A DNA stretch of 64,000 nucleotides from Alviniconcha marisindica (GCA_018857735.1 JABMCL010000958.1:831001-895000), one strand, 5' to 3'; positions 22,901 to 31,744 are shown, counted from the first letter of the stretch. The notes: a model not told the origin generated them from the sequence alone. A program made the numbers and translations.

Positions 22901-23613
22901 TATATGTTCATCAGTGAATGTGACTGGCAAAATGTTCTTGTTGGGTGTAAAAAGCCAGGAATGTTAATTTGGAAAAATAAAATACACTTTGTTAATGTTT
23001 TGTAGAATCTCTAAAGCAAATAAAGAAATAACTACATAATATAGTATCTGTTCAAGGCCATGTGATTGAGGTGATGGGTCCTCAGTCTCTAAGGTACATG
23101 AACAACCACAGACCAATTTTGCTAGTTCAAAACTCACAAGGGGTTAAAACTTATAAAAGAAGTGCTAATAGTAATATGACAATACAAAGCGTGCAAGTTT
23201 TTGGGGTGAGCCCCCTTAAATGATAAATTAGCATTCCTTTGACCGTTTATGTGTTTGAATTTTTGCTAGTTAAAAATTCATAAAGGGTTAAATGAAACGC
23301 TAATAGTAATACAATACAAAACGTGCAAGTTTTGTGGTAAGCCCTTAAATTATAAATTAGCATTCCTTTTAACTGTTTATGTGTTTGGGTCTTGTTTCAG
23401 AGTGCTAGCAATGTAGCAATTGTCCATTTTCTTTTTAAAATTTTGCGAGTCTCGGCAGATCATGTTGTTTTTGTGTCATTACTTTCAGGCTGGTCTCAGA
23501 AGTACCCCGACATGCAGATCTTCCAGCAGAGCGAGTATTTGAACAAACTAGTGGCTGACGGAAAATTGGGTATGAAGTCTGGGGAAGGATTCTACAAATA
23601 CAACAAGAAGTAA
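12899..23613 (+). CDS. HADH: Mitochondrial 3-hydroxyacyl-CoA dehydrogenase (SCHAD), complete, eight exons
   Basis: Exons 12899-13015, 15940-16068, 16516-16673, 17611-17737, 18386-18475, 20548-20620, 22562-22678 and 23489-23613 give a 311-residue protein, close to the 314 of vertebrate HADH. The enzyme oxidises L-3-hydroxyacyl-CoA to 3-ketoacyl-CoA with NAD+ in the mitochondrial matrix, the third step of beta-oxidation. A basic, Ser-rich leader with RKFSTSSS precedes the Rossmann fingerprint [14 protein letters not shown] (about residues 25-38). The NAD domain contains VVEAIVEN and FASNTSSL; His165 in LHFFNP and Glu177 in MKLVE match the catalytic His-Glu pair. The C-terminal dimerisation domain contains [25 protein letters not shown] and the ending [10 protein letters not shown]. 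The start ATG has A at -3 and G at +4. No defect is seen. Confidence 0.97.
13344..13925 (+). repeat. Compound (CA)n minisatellite in HADH intron 1
   Basis: A higher-order repeat in which a block containing ATATGCACATG, ACCCACCCAC and AGTATGCACCTGTG recurs about four times, each followed by a pure CA run of changing length. Length instability is expected. All Thr/His and Cys/Val open frames here are artefacts. Confidence 0.93.
13935..14345 (+). mobile_element. Probable SINE remnant in HADH intron 1
   Basis: 13940-13995 has a tRNA-like look (GGTTGGCTAATGTACTCGAC, then TTTTGACCCC), and 14308-14320 contains GGGATTTGAACC, a B-box-like sequence. Both are degraded; the family is not identified. Confidence 0.35.
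14640..15870 (+). repeat. 60-bp tandem repeat with diverged flanking units, HADH intron 1
   Basis: Ten nearly identical 60-base units run from 15180 to about 15779 (GGTCCTTGGTGATTCACTGA, then ACATGGAAACATGAAAGGG and AAGGTGTCAGAAAAAGT). Older, longer units (about 80 bases) flank them at 14640-14860, 15075-15180 and 15780-15870. Sixty is a multiple of three, which explains open frames of 216 codons on plus and 278 on minus; these are not genes. Confidence 0.96.
15940..16068 (+). CDS. HADH: HADH exon 2
   Basis: 43 codons after GCATACAG, from [13 protein letters not shown] to [11 protein letters not shown]. The Asp at the end of VVMVD is the acidic residue that ends the second Rossmann strand and selects NAD over NADP. 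The donor GTACGA is weaker than average. The exon begins about 75 bases after the 60-bp tandem repeat ends. Confidence 0.95.
16516..16673 (+). CDS. HADH: HADH exon 3
   Basis: Acceptor TATTTTCAG, donor GTGAGG. Encodes [16 protein letters not shown] through [20 protein letters not shown]; the DLVVEAIVE segment is strongly conserved in the family. Ends two bases into a Lys codon. Confidence 0.95.
16695..16866 (+). mobile_element. tRNA-derived SINE in HADH intron 3
   Basis: An A-box-like TAGTGCAGCTGGTAGAATG and, about 50 bases on, a B-box-like GGTTCAGTTCC give a tRNA-type Pol III promoter head; a body (TTTTCTCCCAGAGCCAGC) follows and ends in a TG/TA tract. It is inserted just after exon 3 in sense orientation. 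Confidence 0.6.
16867..16919 (+). repeat. (TA)n microsatellite
   Basis: TA repeats with two TTA breaks, at the 3' end of the preceding SINE-like element, where tail-derived microsatellites are common. Confidence 0.93.
17531..17582 (-). mobile_element. Fragment of the GTTTTACGCCCAGTCAACC repeat family
   Basis: The reverse complement reads CTTTACGCCCAGTCAACCAG, then a TACAGTTATATCAGGGCG segment, matching plus-strand copies at 37475-37510, 37600-37645 and 60738-60778. It lies 30 bases before HADH exon 4. Confidence 0.7.
17611..17737 (+). CDS. HADH: HADH exon 4 (catalytic His and Glu)
   Basis: Encodes [13 protein letters not shown], then [17 protein letters not shown], giving both catalytic residues. 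The donor GTTAGG has T at +3, an unusual base, yet the next exon continues in phase exactly as in other HADH genes. Confidence 0.95.
18386..18475 (+). CDS. HADH: HADH exon 5
   Basis: 30 codons in phase 0 at both ends, [12 protein letters not shown] through MGKTTVECK. Acceptor CCTTGTTAG; donor GTACAG followed by a repeated TACAG. Confidence 0.93.
18733..19398 (+). mobile_element. Candidate 666-bp inverted-repeat element in HADH intron 5
   Basis: Perfect 19-base inverted repeats, AACCCACTTGGCCCCAGAC at 18733-18751 and its complement at 19380-19398, bracket non-coding sequence. A diverged internal pair shares AAATTC and GGCACCCTAA near 19018-19130. This is the structure of a non-autonomous DNA transposon; a target-site duplication is not clear. 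Confidence 0.5.
19760..20162 (+). repeat. About 45-bp tandem repeat in HADH intron 5
   Basis: About nine units reading TTGGTGTTTTTGCTGGTGTT, then a TGTGTTGTGACACAGCCCAA-type segment. Copies vary by point changes and small gaps. Confidence 0.9.
20548..20620 (+). CDS. HADH: HADH exon 6
   Basis: Encodes [19 protein letters not shown] and RMLER plus the first base of a Gly codon. The end of the exon and its donor (CATGTTGGAACGAG, then GTGAGTTA) resemble the unit of the minisatellite that fills the following intron. Confidence 0.96.
20672..20833 (+). mobile_element. Partial MITE-like copy in HADH intron 6
   Basis: Matches the 3' two thirds of the family seen at 49177-49415 and 59688-59948: CATCTCATTTTTCATC, GTGTCGTTTTGTCGCTTGAC, AAAGGGGATTACCC and CTTTTATGTGTTTGGA. 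It sits between the exon 6 donor and the minisatellite that resembles that donor. Confidence 0.8.
20838..21675 (+). repeat. Minisatellite of donor-site-like units in HADH intron 6
   Basis: The basic unit is about 34 bases (CACATGTTGGAAAGAGGTGA, then GTTTCAGTAATGTG), with an 87-base higher-order period at 21292-21466. Exon 6 ends CGCATGTTGGAACGAG and continues GTGAGTTAAATAATGTG, so the unit looks copied from the exon-intron junction. Perfect GGTGAGT occurs at 20888, 20921, 21069, 21103, 21137, 21292, 21379, 21466 and 21603. Confidence 0.92.
21990..22060 (+). mobile_element. Diverged GCCCAGTCAACC repeat fragment, HADH intron 6
   Basis: ATTGGTTTTAAATGCCCAGT and CAACCATGACAGG match the copy at 30050-30100 (ATTGGCGTTTAACGCCCAGT). 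Confidence 0.55.
22562..22678 (+). CDS. HADH: HADH exon 7
   Basis: Acceptor CCTCTTCAG, donor GTAGGA. Encodes [33 protein letters not shown] and KFIMDG, the helical substrate-side and dimer domain. Confidence 0.96.
23095..23410 (-). mobile_element. Two diverged MITE-like subcopies in HADH intron 7
   Basis: Two successive units share GCTAATAGTAAT, AATACAAA, CGTGCAAGTTTT and AAATTAGCATTCCTTT, with TTTATGTGTTTG at the end of each. The last end reads GGTCTTGTTTCAGAGTGCTAGCA, close to the terminal repeat of the family (GATCTTGTTTTAGAACGCTAGCA). Strand assignment is tentative because the ends are inverted repeats. Confidence 0.5.
23489..23613 (+). CDS. HADH: HADH exon 8 (terminal)
   Basis: Acceptor TTACTTTCAG. 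Encodes [37 protein letters not shown] and NKK, then TAA. An upstream CTTGTTTCAG ending at 23400, inside a repeat, would put the exon out of frame and hit TAG at once. Confidence 0.96.
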
Positions 23614-24395
23614 ACGTTTTTCAGAGTGCTGCCTGTCCGTTTGAATTAGATGCTTGTTGGGAAGGATGCCTGTAACATGACACTGCGACAGCTGTGATTT
23701 GGTGGAAAAACGTTAAAGTGCCTGTGACTTGCAGCGTGTATGTATTGTGTGTCAAAATTGTCAGTAGAGTGAAATTACAGTTTACACTGACTGAAATCAA
23801 GCTCTTTATACTGCATGGATGATACTGATGTAATCAGTTTGATCAAGTCGATACCTGTGACATTCAGCATGGCGAGATATAAATTGCACCATTAGATTAT
23901 TGTGGTGCCTTGAAAATATTCTTTTTTTCTTTATAGGTTAGTTCGTCTGAAAGTTGATTCATTTTGATTCGATTTAATGACAGTTGTGTGAGTTTGTGAT
24001 GAAATAGTTCTACAGATTTGCCATCACTCGTTCACTGTCCGTGGGGACGTTGTCCATTGAGGTAAGATTGTAAGAGGTAGGACTGTAAGATGGTAAGATT
24101 GTTGACAGTAAAATTAGTGGGAGTAAATGCATGAATCAGTTTGGTCTGGTTGTTGTTGGTATGTGAGGGTACCAGCAGGGACAAGAAACATCAGGGGCGG
24201 GGTGGGGTGGGGGTGGGGGGGAGGGCGGAGGACGACTATACCGTATGCTACAGTGTCATTACAATCATGCTTCTGCATTAGGATGGTTTGGCAGTGAGCG
24301 GTGTGAGCCATTTCGATGTTGTATTCATTCAGGTGCAAAATCACACTACAGCGTCCATAAACCACAACCTTTGAAGAGAAAACGGAGCTGAAGTA
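23614..24395 (+). other. HADH: HADH 3' UTR and downstream sequence
   Basis: Non-coding and AT-rich; no exact AATAAA was found in the first 400 bases, so the cleavage site is unknown. A G-rich stretch lies at 24196-24232. Confidence 0.5.
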
Positions 24396-24396
24396 G

Positions 24397-24615
24397 TCTC
24401 GAACTGGCCTTACCGCTCGGCCAAACAGCAGCTATTGGTGCAGGTATTGTTCGTGAGCCGGTTTGGCCCAGCGGTAAGGCGTTAGGCTGGTAAGCAGAGG
24501 GACCTCGGTACGAATCCGCTTCGGCCCTCCTTTCTCGTCAAAAGTTGGGGCACTGTGGGCACTGTCCGCCCGTCCCTAACAGGCCATCTCGCCTCGGTGG
24601 ACGTAAAGCAACATG
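24397..24615 (+). mobile_element. tRNA-derived SINE with a head-to-head inverted head fragment
   Basis: On plus, about 24457-24526 is tRNA-like: GTTTGGCCCAGCGGTAAGG holds the A box and GGTACGAATCC (24507-24517) the B box. The body continues to CCGTCCCTAACAGGCC and GGTGGACGTAAAGCAACA, the 3' module found at many other sites here. Just upstream, 24400-24428 contains GGCCTTACCGCTCGGCCAAAC, the same tRNA head reversed, so two heads face each other. Confidence 0.78.
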
Positions 24616-24624
24616 AAAGAAAGG

Positions 24625-24830
24625 CACTGTCTTGTGACTTTGTCCCTCACAATTATGAAACATTAAAATGACTCTCATCGCTGCCCACCTTAATGCAGAA
24701 GTCATTCTGGTGGTGACAGCGTGGCGATAGGTATCAGTATAATCTTCTGCCCCCCCCCACCCCACACACACACCCTCCCTTCTCCCCGTCCCTAATAAGC
24801 CTTGTGATTTATGTGGACGTTAAGCACCAT
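24625..24830 (+). mobile_element. Second copy of the SINE 3' module
   Basis: Carries CATTCTGGTGGTGACAGCG (24703-24721) and then CCCCGTCCCTAATAAGCC and GTGGACGTTAAGCACCATG. Together with the preceding copy it forms a tandem pair. Confidence 0.65.
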
Positions 24831-25135
24831 GTTTACTTACTTACTTTAGGCTCTGTTCACCTTTCTCCTCACAAGAGTTATTGCGCTGTACCTTTCGACT
24901 GCACGCTGCCTTTCCCCCACAGTAATGTCGCATCAAAAATGGCCCACACCAGTGACCACTATCAAAACTCATTCTGGCTGCGACAGCGCAGCATTGGGCC
25001 CAAGTTCCCTCTCTCCCCACCGCTTGGGATTTCAGTCCTCCGCTTTATCACAAAAGGAATAGAATGGTTAAACTGACGTGATCAACAACTGATGGTATTC
25101 TGATTGGTAGATGAAACATTGTGACAGCTGGCGAA

Positions 25136-25325
25136 CCAATTTTGATATGTATTTATATACATCTAATCTTTGGGCTCTCGGTGTAGAGTATCTGGTTATT
25201 GAATCAAATTACCGTAATTTTCTGGACTGGTTGGTATGATAGCTTGTTGAGCCCATTTTGAGACGTACGTATGCGTCCACTCTTTGGGCTGCCGACGTAC
25301 AGTATCTGATTATTGAATAAAATTA
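25136..25325 (+). repeat. Diverged tandem pair
   Basis: 25138-25215 and 25250-25325 share CTTTGGGCT, AGTATCTG, TTATTGAAT and CAAATTA/AAAATTA endings with matching spacing; roughly 75% alike by eye. Confidence 0.6.
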
Positions 25326-25367
25326 AAAGCGTGGTTTCGACCTCACCTAGATCTTTCTGTTTGCATA

Positions 25368-25370
<3 letters not shown>

Positions 25371-25419
<49 letters not shown>
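25371..25419 (+). repeat. (GT)n microsatellite
   Basis: About 24 uninterrupted GT units. Confidence 0.97.
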
Positions 25420-25422
<3 letters not shown>

Positions 25423-26157
25423 AAGAGTTCAGAACTATGGAAATTGGATACCAATATATTAACCGAACTGGAGTCTGTAGGCCGGTGGCATGAACTGGAA
25501 ATACACCGACAGCGTATAATCAAACTGACGATAGTGGCTACTGGGTCACTAAACGCTGTACTCCTATCAAGAAGAGTCGAGATCGAAATGTGGTCAGAAT
25601 CACTACTGGTCAAAATATCGTTAAAGGCATGATGCAGAGTTGTCTCTGTACTCTGCTGTGGTCGACACACCGACTGAAAAAGGTGTCACAAATTGTTGCA
25701 TTCGAGGTGTTCAAGTACCTGAGAAAGGACCAGTTTCTGATCTGAACTTTATGACAGTTGGTGTTGGCAAAGATCGTATAGCGAAAGCGTGCAGCGATAC
25801 GATCTTCGGTGTAGGTTCTAAATCAGAGGTCACATCGAAGTTGACACTCCTGCACACCTAGATCTTGGCGGTTCCGAGGTGGACTGGAAGACAAACGACT
25901 CGTACCAAATGTACTAAAAGTGTGTCGACCCGATTTATATATTCAGTGTTTTGCATCGATTTCACCACCACCCCACCCCCTTCCCCGGAGACAAGCTAGC
26001 AGTCATTTTTTTCCACTTCAGTTTTAGTTTTAGTTTTGGCCAGAACTGATAAGGAGGTCTCAGACAGACAGACACACGAACGCACACACACACACACACA
26101 AAACCAACCAACCAAAACATTGTAGGATACAACTGCACATTAACTGGATGGGGGCGT

Positions 26158-26178
26158 GGGGGGGGGGGGGGGGGGGGG
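26158..26178 (+). repeat. Poly-G run of 21
   Basis: An uninterrupted G tract; other long G or C runs in the window are at 29126-29145, 38126-38141, 43831-43856, 46200-46226 and 54789-54808. Such runs are prone to sequencing length error. Confidence 0.9.
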
Positions 26179-26353
26179 CATTTGATGACTATATTCAATC
26201 GACCATTCTTGAGGTATATGTTATATTCTTCATACCTTTGAAAAAATTATATTCTTTCATATTTTCTATATTTCCATTTGTTTGTGAAAAAATCTCATAT
26301 ATTTATTGTGTCGTTATCTGTGATACCACGCGGACCACACATAATTGGTGCAC

Positions 26354-26379
26354 GAAGAAGAAGAAAGAAGAAGAAGAAG

Positions 26380-26454
<75 letters not shown>

Positions 26455-26474
26455 AGAAGAAGAAGAAGAAGAAG
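26354..26474 (+). repeat. Compound (GAA)n-(GA)n-(GAA)n purine tract
   Basis: GAA units flank a pure GA run (about 26383-26450) on both sides, making an all-purine mirror-like tract of about 120 bases that could form intramolecular triplex DNA. Confidence 0.95.
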
Positions 26475-26859
26475 GAGCAATATTTTGGCAAAACTGAGAT
26501 TCTTTATAAAGTGGGAACCTCTAACATAAAAACAGAGCTGGGCAGGCTGTACAAAATTCAAATATTATGTAAACTATACATACGTTGAGATACCTCAAGC
26601 GGAAAACAACAAGAACAATGACTACAAACAATTCAAATTCATAGTCTCAATGAGCTTACAGGTCTAGGCTAGAAGTAGGCAACAAATTTGCTTCAAGTGA
26701 CGTTTTTATTCTTGTTCTCGTACCCCACCTCTTTCTTTTGTGGCTTTGTTTTGAAAGGACTATGTGCATGCTGCTGCAACATGGATATATTCTCACTCTA
26801 TAAATTACCAACATCATCACAATGTGTTAAATAAAAAGCTTCACACACACTCTAATTCC

Positions 26860-26995
26860 CCTTAATAATAATAATCATGATGATGACAATAATAATGATA
26901 GATAATAATAATAATAATGATGATGATAATAATAACGATAGATAACTTTTGTAGAGCGCTATTCTCTGATCTACACAAACTCACTGGCTTTCTGA
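26860..26995 (-). mobile_element. LINE-type 3' tail fragment
   Basis: On minus it reads from a hairpin-like segment into GAGAATAGCGCTCTACAAAAG and then ATT repeats, the usual end of CR1/L2-type LINEs. It lies directly beyond the tail of the copy at 27066-27860. Confidence 0.5.
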
Positions 26996-27065
26996 CGATC
27001 TGACTCATTTACTATAAGAATTATATGACAAAGGATCACGAGAAGAATCAAATTATCACAGCGGA

Positions 27066-27228
27066 ATAATAATAATAATAAATAATTCTTATAAAGCACT
27101 ATTCTTTAACCAGAGTTAAACTCACTGCGCTGTACAAACATCTTATCACAAAAAACCCATTAACATACATTTCAGCAAACAATACCTTAATTATTGTAGC
27201 TTTAATTACCATTATCGCCTATCGAACA

Positions 27229-27267
<39 letters not shown>

Positions 27268-27860
27268 CGCACACCAGTCTCCGCTCGTCCACTCAAACAA
27301 CAATTAACAAAATATTAATGATCTCAAACAACGACACCAGTTTGAATCTGTCTTTTCACCCACCCACCCGTGCCTCCTCTTGCCTAGATCTCTCATGCTC
27401 TCTCCTCCCCTTCCCTCCCCCCTCTCCTATCCATATGCATCCATCTACATTCAACCGACACACACAGACACACCTTTCTTCAGATTCTACAGGAAGGCCT
27501 GGGCAAACAAGAAGGTTTTTAGCTGCGATTTGAATTGAGACAGTGTTGGTACATTTCTTAGAGTGGCCGGCAAATAATTCCAGAGAGATGGTGCCATGAA
27601 ACTGAAAGAACGTTGTCCAAATGATTTGAGATTTCGCTTTGGAATTTTTTAACAGCTTTTCATTAGAAGATCGGAGAGAGCGAGACGGTTCATAAGTGCA
27701 GAGAGATGAAGAAAGATAAGGAGGTAAAGACCCTTCAAAGTGGCGGTAAGCAAGAGTTGCAATCTTGTACTGACAGCGGAATTTTACTGTAACCAGTGAA
27801 GTTCCTGGAGAAGCGGTGTTACGTGATCTCGTCTTCCTTTTTTTCATCACGAGAACGCAC
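27066..27860 (-). mobile_element. CR1/L2-like LINE, 5'-truncated 3' end
   Basis: On minus the sequence encodes, with at least two frameshifts, the C-terminal end of a LINE reverse-transcriptase ORF: VKFRCQYKIATLAYRHFEG, LPPYLSSSLCTYEPSRSLRS, then in other frames SFSFMAPSLWNYLPATLRN and LSQFKSQLKTFLFAQAF and a stop. A 3' UTR with a CA/GT microsatellite follows and ends in TGCTTTATAAGAATTATT with ATT repeats. The copy is broken and short. The pattern (WN-LP, SFK-LKT-LF) is typical of the CR1/L2/Jockey group; finer classification is not possible here. Confidence 0.85.
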
Positions 27861-27995
27861 TTGGCCTGACCGGAGGACACTGTGGACCGGAGGACACTGT
27901 GGGGCTTTCACATAGGGCTACTATAATTTACTATGTTGAACCAGTGAAAGAAGCAGCTTGTGCATATATACCCACATTTGTTTCTCTGCGGAATT

Positions 27996-28318
27996 TTAGC
28001 TGTCGCCCAGCAACTCGCAGCGCTTGTAAAGGATCTCAGCTCGTGTCTTGTCCGAAACGAACAAGAAATTCTGACTTTCTCTGAGCTTCTGGCAGGGAAA
28101 TTCGGACGCTAGTTCCACTAGCCGGCTGCTGAGTTCAGGCTTCAGTTCAAACTTTTCACACATGTGCAGGTACAGCAACACCTTGGGAGCGCCTTGTTCG
28201 CTTTTCAGCTTTCGTATTATCTTTTCCAACTCTTCTCCTATGTACATCTCGCACTTGGCCGTGACGTGCTTCACTTCGTATTTCCGCGCCAGGGTCAGCA
28301 GGGACTCAAGGTGGTCGT
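27996..28318 (-). CDS. Terminal exon of a BTB-type protein (partial)
   Basis: On minus, an AG acceptor (TTGTGTTGCGTTACAG) precedes about 107 codons ending in TAA. The protein begins DDHLESLLTLARKYEVKHV and TAKCEMYIGEELE, then KVLLYLHMCEKFELKPELSS, RLVELASEFPCQKL and a tail ending AEILYKRCELLGDS. The LL-LA-KY-V--L-AKCE---- segment is the typical last helix of BTB domains in BTB or MATH-BTB proteins, followed by a BACK-like helical region. The BTB core would be in upstream exons at higher coordinates; I could not find them within the window, so this may be the end of a gene with a long intron or an orphaned exon. No internal stop. BTB proteins commonly act as Cullin-3 adaptors; that role is not shown here. 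Confidence 0.5.
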
Positions 28319-28439
28319 CTGTAACGCAACACAACAGCGAGTGTTCTTTCACAGTTTTCCAGATTCAGTTATCCACTTTTATTATTAGTTTTAATGAAGT
28401 GACCACAGTTAAATCTAAAGACACATCGTGGCTGCCTCA

Positions 28440-28720
28440 ATCTGAAAAGTTGAATATCCTCCAATATTATTCGTTAAGAGGTGAGCTTTTTTGTATGGCT
28501 CTTGTTGAGCAGCTAGGCCGATGACAGTTGGTATGTGGTATGTGCAGCGTGCTGCCATATGGCTCTGGTATTTGCCATTATGCATTTAATTTTTTCTTCT
28601 AATTTTGTGTTGTTTCTGTCAATTCCTTAAAAAAAATCTTGACATTTTTCTTTAATCTGGTATGAATAAATTGGACGCAATTGTCGATGATACCTGCCCT
28701 AGCCTAGCCATAGAGAAGGA
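28440..28720 (+). mobile_element. Dispersed repeat family D, plus copy
   Basis: 28470-28600 matches the reverse complement of 32040-32165: TTTTTTGTATGGCTC, GTTGAGCAGCTAGG, GGTATGTGCAGC, GCTGCCATATGGC and GGTATTTGCCATT. The type is unknown. Confidence 0.7.
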
Positions 28721-28794
28721 ACTAACTCTTCAAAATATTGTGGTGGATGTTTGTGTATCACGTATGCTTTGTTTTATATTTGTATAGGATTTGA

Positions 28795-29010
28795 TTTTGT
28801 GGACTTCAATCAATAATCAATCAGTATATATCTGTATTACCACGTATCCAGTAAAATATGCATGCACATGGAATGACTCGAGGCATGGTGTTGAGAGCAT
28901 TCTTAATCATACACACATTCACAATAACACTAACATGTTAACATGTATGTACTATAATAATACGCTCGACAAAACACAAGATACTCATAAATTAAACGCA
29001 CAGTCACAGT
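28795..29010 (+). mobile_element. Dispersed repeat family E, copy 1
   Basis: Shares AGTAAAATATGCATGCAC, GGCATGGTGTTGAGAG, AATCATACACA and AATAATACG with 62160-62395. It is intact relative to that copy, which has an insertion. Confidence 0.75.
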
Positions 29011-29125
29011 CATAACCTCTTCATGTTTCATTTAAACAAGAGAGTAGCGGAATACCGGGCCATTACGTAAAGGCGAAGAAGAACAAGGACAACATCAGCA
29101 AAAGAGAGAGAAGGTGGAATGGGGC

Positions 29126-29160
29126 GGGGGGGGGGGGGGGGGGGGAGAGAGAGAGAAGAA
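29126..29160 (+). repeat. Poly-G followed by GA run
   Basis: About 20 G residues followed by GAGAGAGAGA. Confidence 0.85.
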
Positions 29161-29828
29161 AAGAGTGTTTAAGACGCACATCAGTGTCCTTGCCAACCTT
29201 CACCCGTAACCCCGATTCACACTCGCTCGGAGCACACAGTACAGAAGTACTCTATCAAGGGTGCGCAGGCACCGGCATAAACGAGGGGAAGTCACTCCTA
29301 GCAAACCACACGAATGGCGGCCAAACGTCCGCAGACGATTTGCAAGTGAATAAATGTCTCACTTGAGATAGGTTTAGATATGTGCGAGAAGAGTTTTGAA
29401 ATATACGTTTGCTTATGACCGAGTTTGATTGTTCTGAGGTGACCTTGTGTGGCTTACAGTACGTTAAAATCCACTAACTTCCTAATTTGGTCGAGTGAAT
29501 TCCTTCCATTTCATTTTAGTGCACACCTGACTCAACAGAAAATGTTCCACTTATGCTTCATTGTTTGATTGTTACCAAAATAATTGTTGGTGTGTGCATG
29601 TCCGCGCGTCTCGGTCTGTCACGTCTACTGAGGTAAATAATACGTAATTATACATTTTTAACAGCCCCAGTGGTCATCAGTGTCTATCGGTCTCTCCGGC
29701 TCAGTCACTGCCGAATGTCATCTCCCGGCTCAATTAGTCAGTATGTTTGTTTCTCTCTCGAAACTTGCTTAAATCAAATGAAAGAACTGAATCATCCTCT
29801 TCATTTGTATATTTCCTCCCTCAAAAAC

Positions 29829-29833
<5 letters not shown>

Positions 29834-29899
<66 letters not shown>
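29834..29899 (+). repeat. (GA)n microsatellite
   Basis: About 33 GA units. Confidence 0.97.
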
Positions 29900-29900
<1 letters not shown>

Positions 29901-30047
29901 AGGGAGTTAAGCCAGCAGTAGCGATGCAAAAAACGGCAGAACGTAGTTATGTCTCTTGGACAAACATGGACCAATTTGTAGTCGCGTGTAATATAGCTTC
30001 AGTAGGACAGATACATATACAGTAGGTCCATGGCCAGGTGGGTAGAG

Positions 30048-30110
30048 AGATAATTGGCGTTTAACGCCCAGTCAACCATGCCGTTATATCATGGTCACCT
30101 TATTTCATAG
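30048..30110 (+). mobile_element. GTTTAACGCCCAGTCAACC repeat fragment
   Basis: Reads GGCGTTTAACGCCCAGTCAA, then CCATGCCGTTATATCATGG; the same family as 37475-37510. Confidence 0.7.
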
Positions 30111-30395
30111 GTGGGGGATGTTCAAATTTTGCCCCACCTTGCCTACTCCCCATAACTGTCTCCACTGTCGTTTCCTAGTGCCTACCACATAACCCCCTCA
30201 CCCCACCCCCAACCCCTCAAATGACAGCAGAAGAACAGTTGTGCAGTGAATAAAACAACAAAAGAAATCATCGCGTGCGAGGCGATAGACGAGGGAAATT
30301 TTGAACAGCCTTTGTACCAGAACATTAATCCTACCCATGAGCATAATGTTAACAACTTTTTTTTTTTTTTTTTAAATATCTGAAAACACCCTCGT

Positions 30396-30423
30396 ATGTG
30401 TGTGTGTGCGTGCGTGCGCGCGC

Positions 30424-30477
<54 letters not shown>

Positions 30478-30556
30478 CAGTTGCGTGCGTGTGCGCTGCG
30501 TGCGTATTTGCTTGCGTGCGTGCGTGCGTGTGTGCGTGCGTGCGTGCGTGCGTGTG
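30396..30556 (+). repeat. (GT)n and (GCGT)n microsatellite
   Basis: GT run at 30426-30475 flanked by GCGT units. Confidence 0.95.
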
Positions 30557-30839
30557 TTCAGAGCGATATTACCTGGTCCAATCTGTGCAGTACTTGCAAC
30601 ACAGCTCTACCTTCTTCAAACCTGTCGTGCGCTTTTTAATCGAACATTTTAATGGATTCTCACCGGGCACAGTATAGCGTGAGACTTCAGTCTCGGTCAC
30701 CAAGTCCCGCGGCGAGATTTTGCGCGAGTGACCCCAAACTGTGTAGCCGCCTAGCAAAATAGGCCACATCTTCTTTCTCTTCTTCGTAATCAGCAGCAGC
30801 AATAGCAGCAGCATATTCACTTGACAGCAGTGCCACTCA

Positions 30840-30992
30840 TCACACACACACACACGCACACACACACACACACACACACGCACGCACGCACGCACGCACG
30901 CACGCACACACACACTACAGAAAAGACGAAGAAGAAAGGAATGGTGAGGTAAGTATAACGACTACGACGACGACGACGACGACGACGACGAC
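30840..30992 (+). repeat. (CA)n/(CGCA)n and a nearby (GAC)n run
   Basis: CA and CGCA units at 30840-30915; after 45 bases of unique sequence an ACG/GAC trinucleotide run at 30959-30992. Confidence 0.93.
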
Positions 30993-31307
30993 AAAAGGCT
31001 GTTTTTTGTCTCTTTCAAACACCACAACGTAAACGTGTTACATATCACACCCAGTAACTGCTGGCTGACAGTAGACGAGAAGTCGGAGTCAAAGAAGTAT
31101 ATCAACGCCCCCGCCCCCACCCCTCCACCGCCCCATTCCCCCCCTTCCCTCCCGCCTCCCTCTTCCGTCACTCGGTCCTACGTCATTCCCCGGTTCAGAC
31201 CCTGTTGCTACACGCAAGACACTGAGAGGAGCGTACGATTCGACACGTCACTACATCACAAGTGTGTCTAACTCACTGTTGCAACATTGAAAACAAGACT
31301 TTATCCG

Positions 31308-31373
31308 AAGCGGTATGGAACCGAGGTCCTTCCGCTTACCAGCCTTACCGCTAGGCCAAACCGGCTCACGGAA
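31308..31373 (-). mobile_element. tRNA-like SINE head, minus strand
   Basis: The reverse complement reads GAGCCGGTTTGGCCTAGCGG, TAAGGCTGGTAAGC, and GACCTCGGTTCCATACCGC, the same tRNA head as 24457-24526. Confidence 0.75.
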
Positions 31374-31744
31374 ACATGTTTTGGTAGGCCCTACCTATTT
31401 ATATTCCGTAGACACCCACCATGGGAACCTGCTTAAATCGCTTGTAACTACTAGCTGGGTGACCTATGTTATTCCGCGGGACCACATGGGAAACTGCCTT
31501 AACCAAAACTAACGCAGTTAAAAAGTAGGGAGAGGATTTGGAAAAAATGAAGGTGAATGGACTGGGAAGGTAGAAATTAGGACAAGGAGGAAATTCCTAG
31601 CAGTGGGCGAAGAGTGCGTGGCTGTATCTGGACCTATTCCAGGCTTTAAAGGGATAACATTTGTCAAGCCTAGGTTCTCAACAGATGGGATTTTAGTTTC
31701 TGCGTTCGCAGTATCCCACTGTGGGACTCAAGATAGATAAGTTA

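Noticed and set aside
24457..24526. Functional tRNA gene
   Set aside because: The B box is altered (GGTACGAATCC), no intact acceptor stem is evident, and it leads into a SINE body.
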